Shown here piece after piece: positions 1-10,725 of a stretch of DNA of 64,000 nt; position 1 is the stretch's first letter, and every line of letters starts with the position of its first letter. The notes under the pieces were generated by a model. The model did no database searches, was not told where the DNA came from, and saw only the letters and a list, made by a program, of their open reading frames with translations. Source of the stretch: Mycoplasmopsis opalescens ATCC 27921 (lineage in GTDB: Bacteria; Bacillota_I; Bacilli_A; Mycoplasmatales; Metamycoplasmataceae); NCBI RefSeq assembly GCF_000712185.1, contig NZ_KL544020.1:26237-90236 (forward strand), given 5' to 3'. The translations under genes and the position numbers were made by a program.

Positions 1-684
1 AGAACGTCAAACTTTATGGCCAACTATTTTATTAGGATCTAAATAAATTTCTCTTAATTCGCGTAAATTAAATGTTTTAGCATTTGCGCCCGATCCTATA
101 GTAAAATCGCCTTTTTGTGCATCCTCTAAATATTTATCCACATATTTTTGATTCTGTTTTAATCAATAGTGTAATCAGTTAGCAGCAGTAATTGCAGCAC
201 ATAAAAAGTTATCTTTGGAGTCAAATTCTTTATTCGTATCAAATCATCAATCTGTTAGTTCTTGATCTTTTGAGTAACGATAACCTTCATCGGGGTCTTC
301 AGGGTCATAATAGAATGCATCAGCATCGAGATTTACACCATCTAAAAATAATGAATATCTTGACTTAGTTTTATCCTTTAACAATGCTGGATGACTATTT
401 CAAAATTCATCTTCGCTTGGATGATGCGGAATTTCTTTGGCTTTTTCTAACTTAGTTCAAGGGATAACTTTTTTAGCTTTATCTAACTTAGTTCAAGGGA
501 TAACTTTTTTAGCTTTTTCTGTATCAATCTTAGTTCAAGGGATAACTTTTTTAGCTTTTTCTAACTTAGTTCAAGGTATCGAATGCGGTTTTTTATTATC
601 TAAATCATTTTTTGAAGCACAACTGATAACTGTTAAAAATGATGTAATTGAAGCAATTGATAAAGCTAATTTGATTTTTTTCAT
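1..684 (-). CDS. IdeS/Mac-like cysteine protease lipoprotein (C-terminus outside window)
   Basis: First 228 residues of a surface lipoprotein; the remainder lies beyond base 1. It starts with a Lys-rich signal peptide and lipobox ending VISC, then four copies of a PWTK-containing repeat (Trp at residues 38, 50, 64 and 76). After these comes a domain with the pattern WFD-x4-FDSKDNFLCAAITAANWLHYW. From memory this closely matches the catalytic-Cys region of streptococcal IdeS/Mac (peptidase C66), WYDITKTFNGKDDLLCGAATAGNMLHWW in pieces, so Cys162 is the likely nucleophile. IdeS proteins also carry one WTK motif before the Cys. That family cleaves the immunoglobulin hinge, and related enzymes are known in a canine mycoplasma. 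The catalytic His and Asp would lie outside the window. SD-like AAGGGAAC precedes the ATG. The family call is firm; activity is inference. Confidence 0.8.
451..576 (-). repeat. in-frame tandem repeats encoding KAKKVIPWTKLD-type units
   Basis: Four copies of a unit with core cttagttcaaggg start at 451, 487, 529 and 565. Spacings are 36, 42 and 36 bases. They encode 12-residue units ending in IPWTK(L/I); the 42-base spacing adds two residues. The Trp is a UGA codon in every copy. The copies are nearly identical at DNA level, implying recent expansion and likely copy-number variation between isolates. Confidence 0.9.
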
Positions 685-839
685 AATAGTTCCCTTAATT
701 TGAACTTATTTTATATAAAAATAAGTGAAATTAAAGATACAAAATAATTTTTTTTATAATATCATTTTTTATCCAAAACCAGAGTAGCACAGTATTTTTA
801 GATAAAATAATAAAGCAGTCTGAAACAAAATAAATAATT

Positions 840-845
840 TATAAT
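840..845 (+). promoter_or_regulatory. TATAAT -10 box for whiA, leaderless start
   Basis: A perfect TATAAT ends six bases before the whiA ATG, and there is no Shine-Dalgarno sequence between them. Transcription would begin at or next to the A of the start codon, giving a leaderless mRNA. Confidence 0.6.
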
Positions 846-851
846 TAAATT

Positions 852-1694
852 ATGAATAATGATAATTTCACCCAGAAAATAAAATTAGAAATTCTTAAAC
901 ATAAGAAAAATAAAGTTGAAGCTCTTGAATTTGTCAAGGGATTTTTACATGCTAAAATAATTATCACTAATAATGATAAATATTTTTTAATGCGTAAAAG
1001 CCCGATTTTAAACCAAGTTTTAGAAACTTTTAAGCAAGCAGGTGTGAAATTAATGAAAAAAGGGTCGAAATATTTTATAGATAATGATTTAGATTTTAAA
1101 AGCACTTTTATTAGTCCATCACATTTTTTTGGAGGTGCTTTTGTTGCTGGTGGCATTGTTAATAACCTATCAAAAAGTTCTTACTATTTACATTTATCGG
1201 CTAAACATGAAGAATTTGTTGATGTTTTTTTAAATAAGCTCAATAATTATGATTTTAATTTTAAAAAGATTAAACACCAAAACCTTTTTAAAATTTATGT
1301 TAAAAAGCATGAAAAAGTCGCTGACTTTTTCAAAGCAATTTTAGTTACAAATATCTTGTTTGAATTTGAAGATCATATTATTGAACGCGATTATATTAAT
1401 TCAATTAATCGCATTAATAATATTGATATTTCAAATGATAAAAAAGTTTTATTAGCTAATCGATTAACACTAGAAAAAATCAAATTTATTGAAGAAAATA
1501 ATTTAACAAAATATTTCAAATCAAATGCATTAGCCTTCTTTGAAATATTAAAAAAATATCCAGAAGAAAATTTGACTAATTTAGCTGTAATACTAGCTAA
1601 TGAGAAACAAATTAATGTGACAAAAAGCGGCTTAAACCATTGAAGAATCAAGCTCAAAAATATTATTACAAAACACCAAAAAAATCAAGAATAA
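852..1694 (+). CDS. whiA: WhiA-like DNA-binding protein
   Basis: Protein of 280 residues. The N-terminal half has the degenerate LAGLIDADG-homing-endonuclease-like fold of WhiA (FFGGAFVAGG followed by YLHLS). The middle carries a conserved WhiA-like stretch, RDYINSINRINNIDISN. The C-terminus is a helix-turn-helix region (LAVILANEKQINVTKSGLNHW). The last 17 codons follow a UGA at 1641 read as Trp, and the gene ends at TAA 1692-1694. WhiA proteins bind DNA and affect division or ribosomal-protein gene expression in other bacteria. There is no SD sequence; TATAAT sits just ahead of the ATG. holA follows eight bases later, so the two are probably co-transcribed. Confidence 0.85.
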
Positions 1695-1702
1695 GGAATA
1701 AA

Positions 1703-2665
1703 ATGCACTATTTAATTTATGGTAATGAAAATTATTTTATTAAGCAATCTTTAAAAGAAATTAAACAAAAATACGCTTCATATGAACCAGTAATTTTTGT
1801 TTATGATGATTTTTTTGAGCATGAAAAATTAATTCAATCTTTTGAAAATAACCTATTGTTCTCAGAAGAAAAAATCATTATTATTTATAATTGCTTTTAC
1901 CTTGAAAAAGCAATAGCTAAAGCTGAAAATTCTAAAGCTAAAGAATTGGCTAATTTAATTAAAAATACTGCACATATCGTTGTATTTATTAATGAAAAAA
2001 TTGAACAACGCAAAAATATTGCTGATAATACTTTCACAAGAGAAATTAAACTTAATGATGCAACTAAATTTACAATTTTTGAAGCTCAAAACATTAAAGG
2101 AATACAGCTTGACAGAGCTATTAATGAAATTGTGAAGCACAAAGGCGCAACAATTGATGCTTCAGCTTCAAGTTTATTAATTACAAAAATTGGTTCAAAT
2201 CTCGAACTAATTGAGCAAGAAATTGATAAATTAATATACTATAATAAAACAATAACTTATGATGCTGTTCAAAATTTAGTTATGGATATGGTTGAAGATA
2301 ATGCTTTTGCATTTGTTAATAGCTTCGAAAATTATGATTTTTCAAACATTTGACGCAAATATAAAGCCAAAGTTCATGATGGCGTCGCCATAGCAGTATT
2401 AATTATGCAAATTTCGCAACTTTTTATTATTGCTAAACAAATCCATGATTTTAAAGAAGCTAATATTTCAATCGATAAGTATGCGGCCACGATGAAAATA
2501 AATTTTTATCGAGCCCAAAAAATCAATAATATTTTACAAATTTATGGCATTAAAAGGGTAAATGAAATTATTAAAGCTTTAGCACAATTAGATATGGACT
2601 ATAAAAACGGCAAAGTTGACGAAAAAGTAGGATTTGAAAGATTTTTGATTAAATTCTTTTTATAA
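1703..2665 (+). CDS. holA: DNA polymerase III delta subunit (clamp loader)
   Basis: A 320-residue protein with the HolA layout: an N-terminal nucleotide-binding-like fold starting YLIYGNENYFIKQSLKEI, a central helical region (TKIGSNLELIEQEIDKL is typical of delta), and a helical collar domain at the C-terminus. Delta opens the beta clamp within the clamp-loader complex. Start chosen at ATG 1703 after AAGGAATAA, because upstream in-frame codons overlap whiA. One UGA (2351) is read as Trp. It lies directly behind whiA and before rnpB. Confidence 0.85.
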
Positions 2666-2693
2666 AGGCAAATTAAAATTATTTTGTTAAAAT

Positions 2694-2984
2694 AATTACG
2701 CACTGGCTAACAGCTGCCTTAGGGTAGAGGAAAGTCCACGCTAGCACTTTCTGCAATGAAAGTAGTGTTCATGCTGAGTCCAATAAACTCAGGCTTAGAC
2801 GACTAGTGCCACAGAGACGAGAGTAGTGAAACGCGGTAAACTCCATGAGCTAGAAACCCAAATTTTGGTAGGGGAATCATCAGCGAAGAACGATAATTAA
2901 TTCAATGATGGAATTAGCTTAATGCTAATTAGATAAATTGTTAGCGCCCAAACGGGAACAAAACGTGGCTTATAGGTGTAATGT
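2694..2984 (+). ncRNA. rnpB: RNase P RNA
   Basis: Contains the universal RNase P RNA cores: GAGGAAAGTCCACGC near the 5' end, then CCACAGAGACGA, GTGAAACGCGGTAAACTCC, and the 3' conserved AACAAAACGTGGCTTAT stretch. Ends were set by the P1 helix: ATTACGCAC (from about 2695) can pair with GTGTAAT (2976-2982). At about 290 nt it is short, as in other mycoplasmas. It is the ribozyme that matures tRNA 5' ends. A TAAAAT-like box precedes it and a hairpin follows. Confidence 0.93.
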
Positions 2985-3008
2985 AGGAGTAATCCTGCAT
3001 TTTATTTT
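2981..3008 (+). terminator. rnpB terminator
   Basis: ATGtAGGA / TCCTgCAT hairpin (2981-3000) followed by TTTATTTT. Confidence 0.6.
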
Positions 3009-3062
3009 GGCTTTATAAATATAATAATATAAAATATATTAATTAAATATCAAGGAGATAAT

Positions 3063-4169
3063 ATGGCATTAAAAGCAGGAATTGTTGGTTTACCAAATGT
3101 TGGCAAAAGTAGTTTATTTTATGCTTTAACTAAGTATGAAGTTGAAGCAAGCAACTATGCATTTACCACAATTGAGCCTAACATTTCATCGGTGGCCTTG
3201 CGTGATAAAAGGTTATATGAATTAGCAAAATTAGTTAAACCTCAAAAAGTTGTACCTGCAACTTTTGACTTTGTTGACATTGCCGGCTTAGTCAAAGGTG
3301 CTTCAAAAGGCGAAGGATTAGGTAATAAATTTTTAGCTAATATTCGCGAAGTTAACGCGATTATTCACGTAGTTCGCTGCTTTGAAGACAAAAACATTAT
3401 GCACGTAGCCAATGAAGTTAACCCTGCTAATGACGTCGAAGTTATCAATAGTGAATTAATGTTGGCTGACTTAGAGACAATTAATAATGTGATAAATAGA
3501 ATTGCAAAAAAAGCTAAAAGTGGCTCAACTGAGGCATTAAGTGAATATAATCTAGCTTTAAAAATTAGAGATTTATTAGAAAATTCTCAACCAGCCAGAA
3601 TCTTAGATGATGAATTAAATGATGATGAAAAACGTTTCATGGCTTCATGGCATTTATTATCTGCCAAACCAGTTTTATATGTCGCTAATATGTCTCTAGA
3701 TGAAATTTTTGATTATCAAAATGCACCTTTATTTAATCAACTACAGACAAAATTGGCAAATGAAAAAGCGAATATTTTACCAATTTGTGTGCAACTAGAA
3801 GTTGAATTAGCAACTATTGAAGAAACTGAAGCAAAGCAATGATTAAGTTCATACAATATTGAGCAAAATGGCCTTGATTTATTAGTTCAAGAGGCATTTT
3901 CTTTACTAGGTTTAGCAACTTATTTTACTGCTGGCGAAGTTGAAGTTCGGGCATGAGTTTACAAACAAGGAATGCTTGCTCCCGCTTGCGCTGGAATTAT
4001 CCATAGTGACTTTGAAAATAAATTCATTAAAGCAGATATAATTTCTTATGATGATTTTATACATTATGGATCAGAAACGTTAGTAAAAAGCGCTGGTAAA
4101 ATTCGCTCAGAAGGCAAAAAATATGTTATGAAAGACGGTGACATTTGCCACTTCAAATTTAACCGTTAA
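3063..4169 (+). CDS. ychF: Redox-regulated ATPase/GTPase YchF
   Basis: A 368-residue Obg-family P-loop protein. It opens [19 protein letters not shown] (Walker A/G1 in the first 20 residues), followed by G3 [21 protein letters not shown], and the C-terminal TGS-like domain ends FKFNR. In the family the protein prefers ATP and associates with ribosomes. Strong SD AAGGAG lies eight bases ahead of the ATG. Several UGA Trp codons occur between 3840 and 3960. Length is normal for YchF. Confidence 0.95.
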
Positions 4170-4199
4170 ACCTATAATACAGCATTTTTTGTTGCATAA

Positions 4200-4273
4200 G
4201 GGGGTTTAGTATAATGGCAGTACGGCAGTCTCCAAAACTGCTTGTAAGGGTTCGAATCCTTTAACCCCCGCCA
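4200..4273 (+). tRNA. tRNA-Trp (anticodon CCA)
   Basis: A 74-nt cloverleaf. Acceptor GGGGGTT pairs with AACCCCC, the anticodon stem is gcagt/actgc, loop CTCCAAA has CCA at 4232-4234, the T-arm contains GGTTCGAATCC, and CCA is encoded. It reads UGG; a separate UCA tRNA, needed for the many UGA codons, is not in the window. Confidence 0.96.
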
Positions 4274-4277
4274 TAAC

Positions 4278-4306
4278 AAAAAACAGATGTTATGCATCTG
4301 TTTTTT
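4278..4306. terminator. bidirectional terminator between tRNA-Trp and lipoprotein gene
   Basis: Perfect 12-bp stem AAAAAACAGATG / CATCTGTTTTTT with a 5-base loop. T or A runs on both sides let it serve both strands. The stop codon of the minus-strand lipoprotein gene (4290-4292) lies in the loop. Confidence 0.85.
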
Positions 4307-4814
4307 GCTTATTGTTTTTCATATTTTTAGCATATTCAACCACTTTATCATAAAGTGATTCCTTATTATTTTTTTGACTATTCGCATTGTCTAAAATAGC
4401 TTTTCATGTGTGTCTATTGGTGATATTTTCATCTGGCTTTTCATCAAAAATCTTTGCTGATTCATCTATATTTTTATTATTTAATTCTGCATCAATTCAT
4501 TGTTCAAAAGTTTTGTTTAATGCTTTAAAAAATTCTCCGGCAATTTTAAAAACTGCATCATTTTCATGAACGGCTGGAGCATGATTCTTGTTATAAAAGA
4601 TATATTTTTCATAAAAAGCTAATGAAGCATGCAAATCATGTGAAAGCTTGTTATTTTTTTTGTATTCATCAACAATTTGGCTTGCTTTTTTAATCTCTTC
4701 TATGTAGATTTTGAAACCTTTATTATTCGCACAGCTTAGTGTATAAGTCGGAACCAAAATAATTGATGAAGTTGATAAAAATAAAGTTATATTAGACTTA
4801 GTAAAAAATTTCAT
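4290..4814 (-). CDS. small lipoprotein of unknown function
   Basis: 174 residues. N-terminal signal MKFFTKSNITLFLSTSS followed by a lipobox ending TLSC, so it is predicted to be lipid-anchored on the outer face of the membrane. The rest is Lys/Asn/Glu-rich and helical, without a recognised domain. UGA Trp codons occur at 4497 and in the C-terminal part. The gene is convergent with tRNA-Trp and terminates inside the shared hairpin. No function is assigned. Confidence 0.75.
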
Positions 4815-4863
4815 AATACTATTGTATAAGATTAATAGTATTTATGAATAATTATTAATATAT

Positions 4864-4906
4864 TATAATATACACACTGAATAATAGATAAATATTAGTC
4901 AGTGTG
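4864..4906 (+). promoter_or_regulatory. promoter with hairpin/operator at transcript start of the nuclease-ABC operon
   Basis: TATAAT at 4864-4869 is followed at once by the inverted repeat CACACTGA (4873-4880) / TCAGTGTG (4899-4906) with an 18-base loop. The expected start point (about 4876) falls inside the left arm. The arms could be an operator or a 5' stabilising hairpin of a leader about 120 nt long. Direct evidence is the sequence only. Confidence 0.5.
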
Positions 4907-4998
4907 ATCTTATCGATCAGGCTTACGGATATATTTAAACATAATCAATTTATGGATACTTATAAATTTAAAATTTATAAATAGATAAAGGAAATAAA

Positions 4999-7152
4999 GT
5001 GAAAAATAATAAATTATTAATTAGCCTAGCGGGTAGCTCGGCACTTTTACCTGCTTTTGCAGTTGCATGTAATAAAAATGAAGGTGATAATGCAAAAACA
5101 GATAAATGAGAATTTGCTAATAATTCAAAAGAAAGTATTAGACAACGTTTTGATCAAACAAAACCAAGAGAAAAAAATGACATATTCGTGGCTGTTACTT
5201 TCTCTAGAGGTAAACCACAGTATAATGCTTTAGAAGCAATTATCAAAAAATTTAATGAAGTGCATAAAGACACTCCTGGATTTAAAACAGTTTCTCTTGA
5301 CAACGTTGGTTCAGGTTACCCAGCCGGTCATAAATACATTGAACGTAATTTAAATAGTAAATCACGTGAATTGCCTAATGTTATTTTTGCGTACAATAGT
5401 ACAGCATCATTATTAGCAAAACACAACATGCTACTTAACTTAGAAGACCCAACCGAAGGTGGAATAAAAGTAAGTAATAATGAAATTTTCAGTGATTTAT
5501 TTACCAAAAACACTAAAATTTCATACAAAAGTAACCCAGGTACATGAGTTTTACCAGCTTTAAAATCAACTGTTTCAATGGGTATTAATGCCCCAGTTTT
5601 AAGTTATATTCTTGAAACTATGGAACAAAATGGCGTTAAAATTGAGTGAGATAAATATGAAACCATTAAAAAAGAAGGTAAAAACGATAGAGAAGAAATT
5701 AAAAAAATTTGAGGAAATGAAGTAGGCAATGCTAAAGATATCCTTAAAGACTATAAAGTAACTAATGATACTTTTGAATCATTTAAAGAATTATTAAAAT
5801 TCTCAACTAAAGCTCGTCAATTATTTGAAAATTCATCAAAAGAAGAATCAGATTTAACTATTATTGGTATTGACGATATTGTTGGCTCAATTAGCCCAAT
5901 GGTTATTTCACAACTAGACAATGATTTAGAAAAATACTTTGTAAGTGAAAAAACAACAAAAGGTACAACCGTAGCTGACTATTCAGGAGCAATAAATGAT
6001 AAAAATGAAGGCGCTAAGAAATTAAGAACCTTCTATGACGCATATTTAGAAGCTCTTAGAGCTAAAGGATTAAAACTTTATGGTGATGGTGCTTATTCAT
6101 CAAATGACGGGAAATACCATAAATTAGCCTTTATGATTGGTTCATCAGCAGGATATACATATAGCTATTTTGGTAATAAAACAACTTCAGCTGACAAGTA
6201 TGATTATACAAATAATAAAGGTGTAACTAGATCAATTGTTGCTGGCATTGTTAATAAAGCACTTGTTGTTGAAAAAGAACTTAAAATTAAAGATGGTAAA
6301 CATGAAAATACCTTACACAAACACGGTTTTACAGGCGAATTAGGATATGATTTTGTAGCGGTAGATGCTGCCGCAAATGAAAAAATAGACAAAGCTATTG
6401 AAAAATTTACTAATAATGGCGCAGATAAATTCTACTTATTAAAAATTAATGTTAATGAAATTACCAAAAAAAGATTAATCAATGAATTAAAAGAAAAAGA
6501 AGCAGATAAAGTATTAGAAATTGGAGAATTTAAAGATGGAAAAGGCGGACAATTCGCTATGGTTTTAGTAGACGCTTCATTAATTACTAAAACAACTTTA
6601 AATAAAGCTCAATTCCTTGAAAAGAACGAATTAATTGGGGTACATACACCTTTAAAATTCGCTTCAAATAATAAAAAAGTTGTTTACTCACTAGGACCAT
6701 CATTCGTTGGTATTCACGCTAACAAAGAAGAAGATACAGCAACAAGATTATTCGCTAAATTCTTAACAGACAACACTAAAAAATATGATTTCACAATCAA
6801 AGATAATAAAAAAGATAAAGAAGTTAAATCTAAAACAGTTGCCGAATTATTAGCTCTTGAAGCTGGATATGTTTTCCCTGTTAAAGGTTTCGAAAATATT
6901 GACACATCACAAGAAAAAAATGCTTATATCAAAGTAGCATTCGAAGTATTCAAAGATGCTGTTAAAGTTAACGACGAAAATGAATACTTAATTTTTGAAG
7001 AATATGGCGATGTTAACGCTGAAGCATTCCGTAACCAATTAAAAGAAGGTTTCAAAAGAGTAAATAACGACGTTTGAAACAACGCAGAAGTAAAATCATA
7101 TGAAGATTATGTGAAAGATCCACTTGATGGAACAATTAAAAGCTTCAAATAA
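4999..7152 (+). CDS. solute-binding lipoprotein of the nuclease-associated ABC transporter
   Basis: 717 residues starting at GTG, chosen because AAGGAAATAA precedes it and the signal peptide (KNNKLLISLAGSSALLPAFAVAC) begins there. Lipobox ends AVAC. The mature part resembles family 1 extracellular solute-binding proteins of CUT1-type importers: an early FVAVTFSRGKPQYNALEAII, and FAYNSTASLLAKHNMLLNL (hinge/ligand region). It is the first gene of an operon with a thermonuclease-like lipoprotein, an ATPase and two permeases. The likely role is to deliver the ligand to the permeases. The ligand cannot be read from sequence; nuclease context suggests oligonucleotides or nucleosides, and CUT1 resemblance suggests sugars. 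At least six UGA Trp codons. Confidence 0.8.
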
Positions 7153-7201
7153 TACGCATATGTAGCTAAAAAAGAATATTCAGTATTGTTAAGGAGAGTT
7201 A

Positions 7202-8590
7202 ATGAGTAAAAAAACATTTAGAAATTGATTTATTAGTACTTCCTTATTAATAGCAATACCATCGTCATTGGCAGCAGTTAGCTGCAATGATAAAACAAAT
7301 TATGAAGATGAATCAACTCATGCAAAAGCTGTAGAGAAAAGCATTAACAGTTATTTAGGAAGCATAATTTTCAAAGAATACAAACTAGCCAAATTAAATA
7401 ATCTTGTTGGTAGCTACGTTAATAAATGAATTTTAAAAAATGAAAATCTTAATACTGCTATCAATGTTGATGCTAATAAATTTGGTTTAACTAAGTTAGA
7501 TTTCTCAGCAGATTTAACAGATGATGAAACAAGAAAAGAATATAAAATTTTTAAAATTGGTGATTCTGGTTATGGTTTAAAAATTGATTCTGTAGTTGAT
7601 GTTCAACATCCAGAAGAAAAAACTTTAATTGTTAAAGAAGGCAAAATTGCTGATTCTTTTACCCAAAATAATGATATTGATTTTAAGGGCAGACAAGAAT
7701 TTAAATGAATTTTAACTAAATTTAATGAAACTGAAAAAACATGAGAAGAAGTTGACAAAGACTCTTCTGGCCTTCGTTCAGTTATACTTTCGCACACTAG
7801 AGATTATGAAGGCCAATTAACTAATCCTTCATCATTCGAAACCAAAATCGATTTTACAAATGCTAAAAAATTAGGCATTGAATGAAATACTATTCGTCCT
7901 GACATTTTTTATGATGCTGAAGTTTTAAACATTTCTGATGGCGATACTACTACAGTTAAGATTAATGATGCTAGACTAGCTAATGATAATAAAAAGCTTA
8001 CAGGTTCTGATGGCAAAACTTATGAATCACAATACGAAAATGGCGCCACGGTTAAGGTACGTCTAGCTGGTATAGATACGCCTGAAAAGGCTGTAGATAG
8101 CGAACAAGCATCAGTTTTTGAAAAACAATATGCTCAAATGTCATCAAGCTTTAATGAGTCTAATTTTAAAAAAGGTGATAAAGTGAGAATCTTTATGACT
8201 AGTAAAGGTTCTGGAAAGGACTCTTTTGGCAGAGTAACTGCTGATGTGTTTTTTGGCGAAGAATACCAATATTCTTACAATGTGGAAATTGTTCGTAAAG
8301 GTTTAACCCTACCTTATGTTAAAAAAACTGATGTTGGAGCTAACATAAATAAAAATAGCCCATATCATTACATTCTTTTACCAATGAGAGATGCATTTAT
8401 GGAAGCGATGACTTCAAGAGAAGGATTTTATAAAAACTTTTCATCAGCTCATGCAGTAAGTAATAATGTTTATCGTATTAAACCAAATACAGATTATCAA
8501 TACATTGGAGCTAAAAATAGTTTTGCTCCAAGTGAATTAAATACAGTTGATTCAATTATTAAAGATCTACATAAACCAAAAAATAATTAA
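7202..8590 (+). CDS. membrane-anchored thermonuclease (SNase-like) lipoprotein
   Basis: 462 residues. Signal peptide and lipobox ending AVSC (about residue 28). The C-terminal part has the staphylococcal nuclease fold signature: VRLAGIDTPE (Arg287 and the Asp/Glu metal and general-base positions) and SFGRVTADVF (Arg344). About 240 residues of unknown sequence separate the lipobox from the nuclease domain. SNase-like enzymes need calcium and cut DNA and RNA. Start ATG follows AAGGAGAGTTA, 49 bases after the binding protein gene. Similar nuclease genes inside ABC-transporter operons are established in other mycoplasmas, with a proposed role in feeding nucleotide precursors to the importer. Catalysis here is inferred from motifs. 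Confidence 0.88.
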
Positions 8591-8637
8591 TAACATACAG
8601 AAATACAGATATATTCATAGACTAAGAAAGGATTCGT

Positions 8638-10725
8638 ATGGAAACTAAAATGAACGAGACTAGTAAACCATCTAAAGATACTTTTGTCTATGACATTGAA
8701 GCAGAAAAAGACCGTTTAACCAAGTTAATCGATGAATATGATCGCGAATTAGATAACGTTCCAGCTATCGAATTACGCAATGTATTTATTGATTTTGGTG
8801 AAACCTTGGCCGTTGAAGATGCTTCATTTAAGATTACAGAAGGAAAATTAGTAACATTACTTGGACCTAGTGGAAGTGGTAAAACCACCGCTTTAAATGC
8901 GATTTCGGGTCTTTTAACAATAACTAGCGGTAAGGTGTTCTTCAGAGGTAAAGATGTAACGAAATTATCTCCACAGCACCGTAAATTAGGCTTTGTTTTC
9001 CAAAACTATGCGCTTTATCCGCACATGAGTGTTTATGATAATATAGCCTTCCCGCTTAAAAATGATGCTAACTGAAAACAAAAAGCAGTTTTAAAACGTG
9101 AAAGCGCCATTCGAGCTATTGATAAAATTTATTTATCAGCTTTAGGCGCAAGCGAAAGTGAATTACTTCAATTAGATAATTTATGAAAATATTACTGCCA
9201 TGTTAAGAAAATTACATCATCAGAATTGTCAAATTACCGTGTGTCTCTTAAAGAAGATCTTGAAAAAGCAACCACTGCTTACCGTATGGCTAAAGTACAC
9301 CACCAAGCTGAATTAAGAAGCACATCTAAACAAATTTTAGAAGCTTTAGCAGACATTAAAACTAAAATTAAAAGCCAAATTAAAGAAGCTAAAGAAGAAT
9401 TAAGAATTTTAAAAGCTAATAACCAACACTTAGATGATTCTTTATACAAAATCAATGATGTTCATGAAATAATTGCTTCTTCAATGGTAAAACTTATTAA
9501 AGTTAAAGATGAATCTAAAGCTAAAGAAGAATTAGATGATGCACAAGAAAAAATTAATCAATTAATTATTCTTGATTTAAAACAAATTCACCCAGAAGCT
9601 CGGATCGAATTACTTAAAGCTACTAAACAAATTTACAAAAATCATCTTTACTACAAATATCAACACAAACAATTTAGAATTACTAATAACTATGTTCCAA
9701 GAATCAATGAAACCAAATTAGCCTACAAAAAAGCTAAACTTGATTACAAAAACAAAGTTAAAAATGATGAAGAATTAATGCGTTTAACTAAAAATGATAA
9801 TTTAATGGTTAAACATTTTCTTCATGCTTATAAGGAATTTGAAAAAGCAATCTTTGACAAATACAACCTAGTAGCTCTAAAAGCAGAAGATAAAAAATCT
9901 AAATCAGCTCCACTAACTGAAGCACAACGTGAATTGATAGCTCAACATACTAAAGAAATTATTTCTTTACGTCAAGCTATCCACAATGAAGTACTTGAAG
10001 TGGCTGAAAAAGTTGAAATTTTAGGTATTTTACAAAAAAAACCAACACGTTTAAGTGGTGGACAACAACAACGTGTCGCAATTGCACGGGCAATTGTTAA
10101 AAAACCTAACATCTTATTAATGGATGAACCATTATCAAACCTAGATGCTAAATTGCGGATTTCAACTCGTCAATGAATTAGAGAAATTCAACAAAAATTA
10201 GGTATTACTACCGTTTTCGTTACTCACGACCAAGAAGAAGCTATGTCAATTAGCGATATCGTTATTTGCATGTCTACTGCTCGTGTACAACAAGTTGGCT
10301 CACCATTAGAGTTATACAACAAGCCAGTTAATAAATTTGTTGCTCGCTTCTTAGGTATGCCTGAAATGGCCTTATTACCGGGTGAATACAACAATAACAA
10401 ACTTACAATTTTTGATAAAGAAATCAAAAATATTAGAATTAAAGGTGCTGACCAAGGTCATTACCTTGTTGGAGTTCGTGCCGAAGACTTCATTATTAGT
10501 GATAAAGCTAATGCCCAATTTGCTGGCAAAGTTATTATTATTGAAAATTTCGGTAAAGAAAGTAAACTAGTTGTCGAATTAGAAGATAAAAGCCGTGCTA
10601 ACTTCTTAATTGACAACCGTCTAAATTATTCAGTGGGTGACGATATTTACTTCAATATCCCTCTAGATCGTCTTCACATTTTCGAAACCCTTTCTGAAAA
10701 GAGAGTCGAATATGAAATTATCTAG
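8638..10725 (+). CDS. CUT1-type ABC transporter ATPase with ~300-residue internal insertion
   Basis: 695 residues, about twice a normal MalK/MsmK. Walker [10 protein letters not shown] starts at residue 76, the Q-loop [20 protein letters not shown] holds Gln122, signature LSGGQQQR is near 472, Walker B ILLMDEP near 496, and the H-loop VTHDQEEA and a C-terminal TOBE-like region follow. Q-loop to signature is about 350 residues instead of about 50. The insert is Lys/Glu-rich and strongly helical, probably coiled coil, and sits where the ATPase helical subdomain contacts the permease. All ATPase motifs are intact, so activity is expected. The permease gene overlaps its 3' end by 14 bases. Confidence 0.88.

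Noticed and set aside
451..576. 36-base direct repeats resembling CRISPR repeats
   Set aside because: The units are contiguous with no unique spacers, lie in frame inside a lipoprotein gene, and encode a repeated peptide. No cas genes are near.
437..703. Plus-strand reading frame with NLVQGITFLA repeats
   Set aside because: It is the antisense shadow of the WTK repeats of the minus-strand protease lipoprotein, which has the signal peptide and SD.
9226..10176. Separate gene for the coiled-coil region of the ABC ATPase
   Set aside because: It is in the same frame as the Walker A part once UGA is read as Trp, so it is an internal insertion and not a separate gene. The same holds for 40056-41072 in OppF.
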